A DNA stretch of 64,000 nucleotides, from NCBI RefSeq assembly GCF_020099395.1, contig NZ_CP083590.1:1922001-1986000 (forward strand). The letters run 5' to 3'. A program made the translations under genes and the position numbers. The stretch comes from Streptomyces mobaraensis. GTDB taxonomy: Bacteria > Actinomycetota > Actinomycetes > Streptomycetales > Streptomycetaceae. Shown in pieces: positions 53,064 to 64,000 of this stretch (position 1 is its first letter; each line of letters begins with the position of its first letter). The notes under the pieces were generated by a model. It saw only the letters and a program-made list of their open reading frames with translations. It did not search any database and was not told the origin of the DNA.

Positions 53064-53686
53064 TGCCCGGACCCCGCGGCCCGGGCGTTCCGGCGCAGCA
53101 CGATCGCCTGTCGTACGTAGTCGAGACCGGTGAGGACCGTCAAGACGACGGCCACCGCCATCACCCAGAAGCGGATGGTGGCCAGCGGTCCCTCCAGGGC
53201 GAGGATGTACATCCCCGTGGCCACGCCCTGGGCGAGCGTCTTCATCTTGCCGCCGCGGCTGGCGGGGATCACACCGTGTTTGATCACCCAGAAGCGCATC
53301 AGCGTGATGCCGATCTCACGGGCGAGGATCACGCCGGTGACCCACCAGGGCAGGTCGTGCAGGGCGGAGAGGCAGAGCAGCGCCGCACCCATGATCGCCT
53401 TGTCGGCGATCGGGTCGGCGATCTTGCCGAAGTCGGTGACCAGGTTGTACGTCCGGGCCAGGTGCCCGTCGAACAGGTCGGTGATCATGGCGATGGCGAA
53501 CGCGGCCCAGGCGAACGAACGCCATGCCGGGTCGTACCCGCCGTTGTGGAGCATCAGCAGCACGAAACCGGGCACCAGGAACAGGCGCCCCATGGTCAGG
53601 ATGTTGGCGATGTTCCACAGCCTGACCCGCCGCACGCCCGGCGCCGCGGCGGGACGGCCCGCGGCCGATGCCGGGACTCCGCTCAT
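53060..53686 (-). CDS. pgsA: CDP-diacylglycerol-glycerol-3-phosphate 3-phosphatidyltransferase
   Basis: PgsA makes phosphatidylglycerophosphate, a step to phosphatidylglycerol. The 208-residue membrane protein has the CDP-alcohol phosphotransferase motif D(x)2DG(x)2AR(x)8G(x)3D(x)3D, read here as [26 protein letters not shown]. Around it are hydrophobic helices. The start is the ATG at 53684-53686, overlapping the rimO stop by four bases. An N-terminal Ala/Pro stretch precedes the domain. Confidence 0.95.
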   Translation of the reverse strand: MSGVPASAAGRPAAAPGVRRVRLWNIANILTMGRLFLVPGFVLLMLHNGGYDPAWRSFAWAAFAIAMITDLFDGHLARTYNLVTDFGKIADPIADKAIMGAALLCLSALHDLPWWVTGVILAREIGITLMRFWVIKHGVIPASRGGKMKTLAQGVATGMYILALEGPLATIRFWVMAVAVVLTVLTGLDYVRQAIVLRRNARAAGSGQ

Positions 53687-55176
53687 CTGCCCGCCTCCTC
53701 GGTGCGTCCGCCGTCTCGGACCGGCTCCGCGACGAGGTCGACCCCTTCGCTCGCCACGACCGTGGCCACGACCATACGTCCGGGTACCGGCGGGCTGTCC
53801 AGGCCCTCGGTGAGCAGCGTGACCTGGCCGTCGGTCTCCGGCGCCTGGTGCGCGGCCCGGCCGATCACGCCGTCCTCGTCGTCCACGCGGTCGACCAGTA
53901 CTTCGATTGTCTCTCCGATCCGCTCCTCGGCGCGCTGGGCGGTCAGCTCCTCGGCCAGCCGCGAGACGCGCGCCAGCCGCTCGGCGACGACCTCGGGGTC
54001 GTTCTTCTCCTCGTACCCGGCGGCCTCGGTGCCGTCCTCGTCGGAGTAGCCGAAGACGCCGATGGCGTCCAGCCGGGCCGCGGTGAGGAAGCGCTCCAGC
54101 TCGGCGACGTCCTCCTCGGTCTCCCCGGGGAAGCCGACGATGAAGTTGGACCGGGCACCGGCCTGCGGCGCCTTGGAGCGGATGGTGGCCAGCAGTTCCA
54201 GGAAGCGCTCGGTGTCGCCGAAGCGCCGCATCGCCCGGAGCACGCCGGGGGCGGAGTGCTGGAAGGACAGGTCGAAGTAGGGGGCGACCTTCTCGGTGGA
54301 GGTCAGGACGTCGATCAGGCCCGGCCGCATCTCGGCGGGCTGGAGGTAGCTGACGCGGACCCGCTCCAGGCCGTCCACCGCCGCGATCTCGGGCAGCAGC
54401 GTCTCCAGCAGCCGGATGTCGCCGAGGTCCTTGCCGTACGAGGTGTTGTTCTCGGAGACCAGCATGACCTCCTTGACGCCCTGCTCGGCGAGCCAGCGGG
54501 CCTCACCCAGGACGTCCGAGGGGCGGCGGGAGACGAAGGAGCCGCGGAAGGAGGGGATGGCGCAGAAGGAGCAGCGGCGGTCGCAGCCGGAGGCCAGCTT
54601 GACGGAGGCCACCGGGCTGGCGCCCAGTCTGCGGCGCAGCGGCGCGCGCGGTCCGGAGGCCGGGGCGACACCCTCGGGCAGGTCCTCGGGGGCCGGCGCG
54701 GGGGCTTCCTGCGCGTGGCCGGGGAGCGCCACGGCGGCGTCCTGCCGGGCGGCGGGGCTGATCGGCAGCAGCTTCCGGCGGTCGCGGGGGGTGTGGGAGG
54801 CGTGGACGCCGCCCGAGAGGATGGTCTGGAGCCGGTCGGAGATGTCGGCGTAGTCGTCGAAGCCGAGCACGCCGTCGGCCTCGGGCAGGGCCTCGGCGAG
54901 CTCCTTGCCGTACCGCTCGGCCATGCAGCCGACGGCGACCACGGCCTGGGTGCGGCCGTGATCTTTCAGGTCGTTGGCCTCAAGGAGGGCGTCGACGGAG
55001 TCCTTCTTGGCGGCTTCGACGAAGCCGCAGGTGTTGACGACGGCCACGTCGGCGTCGGCGGCGTCCTCGACGAGGTCCCAGCCGTCCGCCGCCAGACGGC
55101 CTGCCAGCTCCTCCGAGTCCACCTCGTTACGGGCGCAGCCAAGTGTGACAAGAGCGACGGTACGGCGTTCGGGCAT
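53683..55176 (-). CDS. rimO: ribosomal protein S12 methylthiotransferase
   Basis: RimO is the radical SAM enzyme that methylthiolates an Asp of ribosomal protein S12. The 497-residue protein has the MTTase domain ([49 protein letters not shown]), the radical SAM motif [15 protein letters not shown], and a C-terminal TRAM. It differs from MiaB by CDRRCSFC and by its shorter TRAM. The start is the ATG at 55174-55176; the ribosome site is weak. The pgsA gene overlaps its end (ATGA), beginning the rimO-pgsA-cinA chain. Confidence 0.95.
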   Translation of the reverse strand: MPERRTVALVTLGCARNEVDSEELAGRLAADGWDLVEDAADADVAVVNTCGFVEAAKKDSVDALLEANDLKDHGRTQAVVAVGCMAERYGKELAEALPEADGVLGFDDYADISDRLQTILSGGVHASHTPRDRRKLLPISPAARQDAAVALPGHAQEAPAPAPEDLPEGVAPASGPRAPLRRRLGASPVASVKLASGCDRRCSFCAIPSFRGSFVSRRPSDVLGEARWLAEQGVKEVMLVSENNTSYGKDLGDIRLLETLLPEIAAVDGLERVRVSYLQPAEMRPGLIDVLTSTEKVAPYFDLSFQHSAPGVLRAMRRFGDTERFLELLATIRSKAPQAGARSNFIVGFPGETEEDVAELERFLTAARLDAIGVFGYSDEDGTEAAGYEEKNDPEVVAERLARVSRLAEELTAQRAEERIGETIEVLVDRVDDEDGVIGRAAHQAPETDGQVTLLTEGLDSPPVPGRMVVATVVASEGVDLVAEPVRDGGRTEEAGR

Positions 55177-55226
55177 AGGGCTCAGCCTACTTTGTCCGGG
55201 CGCCGCTTCCGCTGCCGAGTGGCCGC

Positions 55227-55268
55227 CCGGTGCGGAGAGCCTGGTCACCCACCGGCTCTCCGCACCGG
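55227..55268 (-). terminator. terminator downstream of the RodZ-like gene
   Basis: A perfect 15-bp stem CCGGTGCGGAGAGCC closes a 12-base loop, 20 bp after the stop of the HTH membrane protein and before rimO. Confidence 0.82.
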
Positions 55269-55287
55269 GACCCGGAGAACGGCCCGG

Positions 55288-56097
55288 TCAGCCGGCCGCC
55301 GGGTCGCCCTTGGTGTAGCTCAGCCGCTGCACCTGGCCGTCGTCGCCGACGTTCTTGATCTCCTTGCCGTTGACGAACAGCTGGACCGCCCCGGCGTTGC
55401 CGAGCACCAGGTCGATGCGGTTGCTGTCGGTGAAGGTCTTGGAGGCCCCGCGCTGGAGGACGCCTTCCTCCAGCAGCTTGCCGTTGTGGTCCTTCGCCGA
55501 CATCCAGGTCTGGTCGCGCTCGGCGGTGAGCTTGACGGTGACCTTGTTCGCCGGGGCACCGGCGATGGCGCTGTCGGACGGCTCCGGCTTGGCGTCGGCC
55601 GGCCGGTTCGGCGGTGCCTTCGCGGGGGCCTTGGACGGCTTGGCCGACGCCTGCCCGGCCTCGACCGCGTCGTCCCGGCCGCCGCCGCCCCCGTTGAAGA
55701 GGGTGAACCCGACGAAGCCGACGACCGCGACGATCGCCGCGACCATCGCGGCGGTCCAGTTGGGCCGCCGCGGCTCCGGACGGATCCGTTCCGCCTCGAA
55801 GACCGGGGCCGCCCGGCTCGGCCGGGGGCGCCCGCCGTGCTCGGCGTCGTACTGCTCGACGAGGTGGGTGGGGTCGAGGCCGGCGGCGCGCGCCAGCGTG
55901 CGGATATGTCCTCGGGCGTAGACGTGCCCGCCGCAGCGGGAGAAGTCGTCCTGTTCGATCGCGTGCACGATCGGGATGCGCACGCGGGTCGTCGTGCTGA
56001 TCTGGTCGACGGTCAGCCCGGCCTGGATCCGGGCCTGCTGGAGAGCGCGGCCGACGGACGGCCGGTCGTCTTCCGGGGGTGAGTTGCCGATGGACAC
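55288..56097 (-). CDS. RodZ-like HTH membrane protein (DUF4115)
   Basis: A 269-residue protein with a cytoplasmic XRE-type HTH (SVGRALQQARIQAGLTVDQI, TRVRIPIVHAIEQDDFSRCG, VYARGHIRTLARAAGLDPTHLVEQY), one transmembrane helix (MVAAIVAVVGFVGFTLF), a Pro/Lys/Ala linker and an extracellular RodZ C-terminal (DUF4115) domain with LTAERDQTWMSAKDHNG and VQLFVNGKEIKNVG. RodZ homologues link the division or elongation machinery to the membrane. The start is the GTG at 56095-56097, seven bases after AAAGG; an in-frame GTG at 56124 would add nine residues. It stands between ftsK and rimO on the minus strand. Confidence 0.85.
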   Translation of the reverse strand: MSIGNSPPEDDRPSVGRALQQARIQAGLTVDQISTTTRVRIPIVHAIEQDDFSRCGGHVYARGHIRTLARAAGLDPTHLVEQYDAEHGGRPRPSRAAPVFEAERIRPEPRRPNWTAAMVAAIVAVVGFVGFTLFNGGGGGRDDAVEAGQASAKPSKAPAKAPPNRPADAKPEPSDSAIAGAPANKVTVKLTAERDQTWMSAKDHNGKLLEEGVLQRGASKTFTDSNRIDLVLGNAGAVQLFVNGKEIKNVGDDGQVQRLSYTKGDPAAG

Positions 56098-56341
56098 GTG
56101 GGCGCCTTTCGAGCGTGCAGCCACCTGCTGGAAGTTCAGTCTAGGGGGGACGCAAAAGGGTCCGGCAAGCGGGAAGCCGGTCTTTGTAGGCCATCAGAAG
56201 ACCCGGGCCTCAGACGGCTCTGCCGTACCGGCCGCGGCACATCGTCCCTCCTTCCCGCGGGCGCCGTGCGGGCCCGGGAAACGCCGGAGCGATCCCGGGA
56301 AGGGAGCCGGCCGGGAGCGGCGCGCCCGCCCCGGCCGTCCG

Positions 56342-59032
56342 TCAGCCGGCGGTCTCCCCGCGGATCAGTGCGAGGACTCCGTCCAGCTCGTCCGGCTTGA
56401 CGAGCACGTCCCGGGCCTTCGACCCCTCGCTCGGGCCCACGATGTCGCGCGACTCCATCAGATCCATGAGCCTGCCCGCCTTGGCGAATCCCACACGCAG
56501 TTTGCGCTGGAGCATCGACGTGGAGCCGAACTGGGTGGAGACCACCAGTTCGGCGGCCTGGCACAGCAGGTCGAGGTCGTCGCCGATGTCCTCGTCGATC
56601 TCCTTCTTCTTGGCGGAGCCGACCGTGACGTCGTCCCGGAAGACCGGCGCCATCTGGTCCTTGCAGTGCTTGACGACGGCGGCGACCTCGGCCTCGCTGA
56701 CGAAGGCGCCCTGGAGCCGGACCGGCTTGTTGGCACCCATCGGCAGGAAGAGGCCGTCGCCCTTGCCGATCAGCTTCTCGGCGCCGGGCTGGTCGAGGAT
56801 GACGCGGCTGTCGGCGAGCGAGGAGGTGGCGAAGGCGAGGCGGGAGGGGACGTTGGCCTTGATGAGGCCGGTGACGACGTCCACGGACGGCCGCTGGGTG
56901 GCCAGCACGAGGTGGATGCCGGCGGCCCGCGCGAGCTGGGTGATCCGGACGATGGAGTCCTCGACGTCGCGCGGCGCCACCATCATCAGGTCGGCGAGCT
57001 CGTCCACGATGACCAGCAGGTACGGGTACGGCGACAGCTCGCGTCCGCTGCCCGGCGGCGGCTCGACCTTGCCCTGCCGCACCGCCGCGTTGAAGTCGTC
57101 GATGTGCCGGAAGCCGTAGGCGGCCAGGTCGTCGTAGCGCAGGTCCATCTCGCGCACGACCCATTGCAGGGCTTCGGCCGCCCGCTTGGGGTTGGTGATG
57201 ATGGGCGTGATGAGGTGCGGGATGCCCTCGTAGGCGGTGAGTTCGACGCGCTTGGGGTCGACCAGCACCATCCGGACCTCTTCCGGGGTGGCCCGCACCA
57301 TCAGCGAGGTGATGAGGCAGTTGATGCAGGACGACTTTCCGGAGCCGGTGGCGCCGGCGACCAGGACGTGCGGCATCTTCGCCAGGTTGGCCATCACATA
57401 GCCGCCCTCGACGTCCTTGCCCAGCGCCACGAGCATCGGGTGGTCGTCGCCGGCGGCGTCCGCCAGCCGCAGCACGTCGCCCAGGTTGACCATCTCGCGG
57501 TCGGTGTTGGGGATCTCGATGCCGACGGCGGACTTGCCGGGGATGGGGCTGATGATGCGGACGTCCGGGCTGGCCACGGCGTAGGCGATGTTCTTGGTGA
57601 GGGCGGTGATGCGCTCGACCTTGACCGCGGGACCGAGCTCGACCTCGTACCGGGTGACCGTCGGGCCGCGGGTGAAGCCGGTGACGGCCGCGTCGACCTT
57701 GAACTCCGCGAACACCGTGGTCAGGGCGGCCACTATGGCGTCGTTGGCGGCGCTGCGCGCCTTGCCGGGCCCGCCGCGCTCCAGCAGGTCCAGGGAGGGC
57801 AGGGCGTACGTGATGTCCCCGGCGAGCTGGAGCTGCTCGGCGCGCGGGGGGAGGCCGGCCGGCGGCTCGGGGGCGGGCTTGGTGAGGTCGGGCACGGCCA
57901 CGGTGGGGGCGGTGTCGTCCCGGCCGGAGGGCACGGGGAGCGTCTGCTCGGTGTCCTGCCGGATGCCGCTGCTGAGCCCGGCGATGAGCGGTGACGGCTG
58001 GACGCCGTGCAGCACCGCGCCGTCCAGGTCCACGGCAGCGGCCGCCGCGAGGTCCACGGCGTCCGGGCCGGACTTCTTGGCGGGCGTCTTCCGGGCACGC
58101 TTGCGCCCCTCCAGCGCGGCCTGCTCGGCGGCCTCGACCCCGTCCGGCTGCGCGGTGGACCGGCTCGCGGCGGCGCGGCGGGGGCGCTTGGGCGGCGCCT
58201 CGCGCCACTCGGCGTCGTACTCGTCGGCCGCCGGGTCCGCGTACTCACCGGGATACGGTTCGAGCACCCCGAGCCGTATCGCCAGCTGCCGCAGCCGCCG
58301 GGGGATGGCGTTGACGGGCGTGGCGGTGACGACCAGCAGGCCGAAAATGGTGAGCAGCACCAGCAGCGGTACGGCGAGGACGTCGCCGACGGTGAAGACC
58401 AGGGGCTTGGACGCGGCCCAGCCGATGAGGCCGCCCGCGTCCTGCAGGGCCTGTGACCCCTCGCCGCGGCCGGGTGTCCCGCAGGCCACGTGGACCTGCC
58501 CGAGGACGCCGGTGACCAGGGCCGACAGGCCGATGACGATCCGCCCGTTGGCCTCGGGCCGCTCGGGGTGGCGGAACAGCCGGATCGCCACGATGCCCAG
58601 GAGTATCGGCACGACCAGGTCCAGCCGCCCGAACGCGCCGGTCACCAGCATCCGCACCAGCTCGCCCACCGGCCCCTCCAGCCCCGACCAGGTGCCCGCG
58701 GCGACGATCAGGGCCAGGCCGAGGAGGAGCAGCGCGACGCCGTCCTTGCGGTGCGCGGGGTCGAGGCTGCGGGCGCCGCGGCCGACGCCCCGGAACAGGG
58801 CGCCGACGCCGTGCGCCAGGCCGCGGCCGGCGCGGCCGGCCATGGACGGGCGGGGCGGCGCCGCCTTCTTGGCGGGCGCCTTGCGCGCCGGCCGGGCCGC
58901 GGGCCGCTTCTGGACGGGTTTCGCCGCGCTCTTCTTGGCGGGCGGCTTGGCGGCGGCTCCCCCGGCGCGTCCGGTGCGCTGCCTGGTGCCCGCCGTGCTC
59001 TGGGAACCCTTGCCGGACGTACGTGAGGCCAT
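56342..59032 (-). CDS. ftsK: DNA translocase FtsK
   Basis: FtsK pumps DNA through the septum. The 896-residue protein has a Lys/Ala-rich N-terminal head (AKKSAAKPVQKRPAARPARK), four membrane helices (ALLLLGLALIVAAGTW, LDLVVPILLGIVAIRLF, GLSALVTGVLGQVH and AVPLLVLLTIFGLLVV), a linker, and the motor: Walker A LVAGATGSGKSSCINCLITS, Walker B LLVIVDELADLMM, and a C-terminal gamma domain (RLMDLMESRDIVGPSEGSKARDVLV) that reads polarity sequences. The start is the ATG at 59030-59032. In Streptomyces FtsK is needed for sporulation-septum DNA clearance rather than viability. It lies downstream of osaB on the same strand. Confidence 0.96.
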   Translation of the reverse strand: MASRTSGKGSQSTAGTRQRTGRAGGAAAKPPAKKSAAKPVQKRPAARPARKAPAKKAAPPRPSMAGRAGRGLAHGVGALFRGVGRGARSLDPAHRKDGVALLLLGLALIVAAGTWSGLEGPVGELVRMLVTGAFGRLDLVVPILLGIVAIRLFRHPERPEANGRIVIGLSALVTGVLGQVHVACGTPGRGEGSQALQDAGGLIGWAASKPLVFTVGDVLAVPLLVLLTIFGLLVVTATPVNAIPRRLRQLAIRLGVLEPYPGEYADPAADEYDAEWREAPPKRPRRAAASRSTAQPDGVEAAEQAALEGRKRARKTPAKKSGPDAVDLAAAAAVDLDGAVLHGVQPSPLIAGLSSGIRQDTEQTLPVPSGRDDTAPTVAVPDLTKPAPEPPAGLPPRAEQLQLAGDITYALPSLDLLERGGPGKARSAANDAIVAALTTVFAEFKVDAAVTGFTRGPTVTRYEVELGPAVKVERITALTKNIAYAVASPDVRIISPIPGKSAVGIEIPNTDREMVNLGDVLRLADAAGDDHPMLVALGKDVEGGYVMANLAKMPHVLVAGATGSGKSSCINCLITSLMVRATPEEVRMVLVDPKRVELTAYEGIPHLITPIITNPKRAAEALQWVVREMDLRYDDLAAYGFRHIDDFNAAVRQGKVEPPPGSGRELSPYPYLLVIVDELADLMMVAPRDVEDSIVRITQLARAAGIHLVLATQRPSVDVVTGLIKANVPSRLAFATSSLADSRVILDQPGAEKLIGKGDGLFLPMGANKPVRLQGAFVSEAEVAAVVKHCKDQMAPVFRDDVTVGSAKKKEIDEDIGDDLDLLCQAAELVVSTQFGSTSMLQRKLRVGFAKAGRLMDLMESRDIVGPSEGSKARDVLVKPDELDGVLALIRGETAG

Positions 59033-59153
59033 GGTGCCGAGGTTACCGTCGTCGGGCGGGCGGGACACGTGGGCCCGGGCGTTCGTCCGTTCGTGTCATG
59101 GCCGGGCACGGCCACGGCTGACACACCGTCAGGCGTCTTCCGGCCCCCGGCCG

Positions 59154-59843
59154 TCAGCTCTGCGAGGCCACCGGCGGCACGCTGCTGCCCGTGCCGGGCT
59201 CCAGGGCGTCCAGGGCCCGCCGCAGGCCGTTGAGCTTGCGCTCCAGGTGGGCGGCGGTAGCGACCGCGGCGGCGTCGGCCGACTCGTCCAGCTGTTTGGA
59301 GAGCGCCTCGGCCTGCTCCTCGACGGCTGCGAGCCGCGCGGAGAGCTCCGCGAGCAGTCCGGCGGTCTCCGGGGGTTCGCCGACGGCTACGCGGCCGGCG
59401 CCCTGGCCGTTCTCCATCTGGAGGCGCAGCAGGGCGGCCTGCTCCCGGAGCTGGCAGTTCTTCATGTACAGCTCGACGAAGACCGAGACCTTCGCGCGCA
59501 GCACCCAGGGGTCGAACGGCTTGGAGATGTAGTCCACCGCGCCGGCCGCGTAGCCGCGGAAGGTGTGGTGCGGGCCGTGGTTGATGGCCGTGAGGAAGAT
59601 GATCGGGATGTCCCGCGTCCGCTCCCGGCGCTTGATGTGCGCCGCGGTCTCGAAGCCGTCCATGCCCGGCATCTGGACGTCCAGCAGGATCACCGCGAAG
59701 TCGTCCGTCAGCAGCGCCTTGAGCGCCTCCTCCCCTGACGATGCCCGCACCAGTGTCTGATCGAGCGCCGAGAGGATCGCCTCCAGCGCCAGCAGATTTT
59801 CCGGCCGGTCATCGACCAGGAGGATCTTGGCCTTCTGCACCAT
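59154..59843 (-). CDS. osaB: response regulator OsaB
   Basis: A 229-residue regulator with a receiver domain but no DNA-binding domain. The receiver is KILLVDDRPENLLALEAILSA, phospho-Asp in VILLDVQMPGMDGFE, Thr in IIFLTAINHGP and Lys in YISKPFDPWVLRAK. The C-terminal half is a coiled coil (LLAELSARLAAVEEQAEALSKQL). In S. coelicolor OsaB is needed for osmoadaptation and is paired with the kinase OsaA, encoded just upstream here. The start is the ATG at 59841-59843, seven bases after GGAGGA. Confidence 0.92.
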   Translation of the reverse strand: MVQKAKILLVDDRPENLLALEAILSALDQTLVRASSGEEALKALLTDDFAVILLDVQMPGMDGFETAAHIKRRERTRDIPIIFLTAINHGPHHTFRGYAAGAVDYISKPFDPWVLRAKVSVFVELYMKNCQLREQAALLRLQMENGQGAGRVAVGEPPETAGLLAELSARLAAVEEQAEALSKQLDESADAAAVATAAHLERKLNGLRRALDALEPGTGSSVPPVASQS

Positions 59844-60087
59844 GGCCCGTCCTCCTCGCCCCGGAAGTGCACCGGGCGCCGCCCCAGGGGACGACTCCCT
59901 TGCGCCGCCCGTCCTTGTGCCGGTCATGGTAGCCGCACCCCGCCTGTCACCACACCCTGTCACCGCGATGTCACTGTGCACGTAGCGGAAACGCGGCACG
60001 GGACGTGAAAGTTCCCGGAATGCCGCGGTCCCACACCTCGTCGGCCACTCCCGGTCAGGAAAACGGGGAGGATCGATCCGGAGTCCG

Positions 60088-64000
<3,913 letters not shown>

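Overview
The window is chromosomal DNA from a high-GC actinomycete, almost certainly a Streptomyces or a close relative. The reasons are third-position G/C in every real gene, frequent GTG and TTG starts, actinobacterial SOS boxes (CGAAC-N4-GTTCG type), and a gene set and order that I recognise as the conserved Streptomyces core running from nrdJ/nrdR/lexA through hflX, dapF, miaA/miaB, gluABCD, recA/recX, lhr, clgR, pgsA, rimO and ftsK to the osaAB osmoadaptation pair. I see no insertion sequence, phage, CRISPR array or tRNA. This is mostly housekeeping DNA with a few accessory or decaying pockets.

Left part (1-5.2 kb) is accessory: a histidine-phosphatase gene cut by the window edge, an ABC-F ATPase divergent from a TetR-type regulator with a visible operator, a YdbC/DUF4937 protein, and a broken MFS transporter spread over three reading frames. 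From 5.2 to 12.8 kb lie the DNA-precursor and SOS genes: nrdR-nrdJ behind two NrdR-box-like palindromes, lexA with its own SOS box, and the dinG-type helicase. From 12.8 to 16.9 kb is a two-gene siderophore-like unit: an IucA/IucC synthetase and a class III aminotransferase homologue that has lost its catalytic lysine and carries a repeat-rich tail. From 17 to 30 kb are a secreted trypsin-like protease, hflX, an M1 aminopeptidase, a RelA/SpoT homologue with a degraded synthetase domain, dapF, miaA, an antitoxin-like protein, an extradiol-dioxygenase-like protein and miaB.

From 30 to 37 kb are a TAXI-type binding protein (with a probable homopolymer frameshift at its start) and the glutamate sensing and uptake locus gluK-gluR / gluABCD. 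From 37 to 40 kb are a flavin monooxygenase and a cysteine dioxygenase-rhodanese operon preceded by a leaderless Cys-rich leader peptide, a likely ribosome-mediated attenuator. From 40 to 44 kb: recA (SOS promoter) and recX, DUF3046, a membrane protein and a terpene-cyclase-fold protein. From 44 to 49 kb is the giant Lhr helicase. From 49 to 53 kb are small hypothetical proteins, a peptidoglycan-binding protein, Dps and clgR. From 52.5 to 64 kb the minus-strand chain rimO-pgsA-cinA(-clgR), a RodZ-like HTH membrane protein, ftsK, osaB and the multi-HAMP hybrid kinase osaA (cut by the right edge).

Together the window links DNA repair and SOS control (lexA, recA, recX, dinG, lhr), DNA precursor supply (nrdRJ), proteolysis control (clgR), chromosome segregation (ftsK) and stress signalling (osaAB, RSH, hflX, dps). 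The observations most worth a second look are the lysine-less aminotransferase paired with the siderophore synthetase, the cysteine leader peptide in front of a cysteine-consuming enzyme, and the RSH protein with missing synthetase residues.
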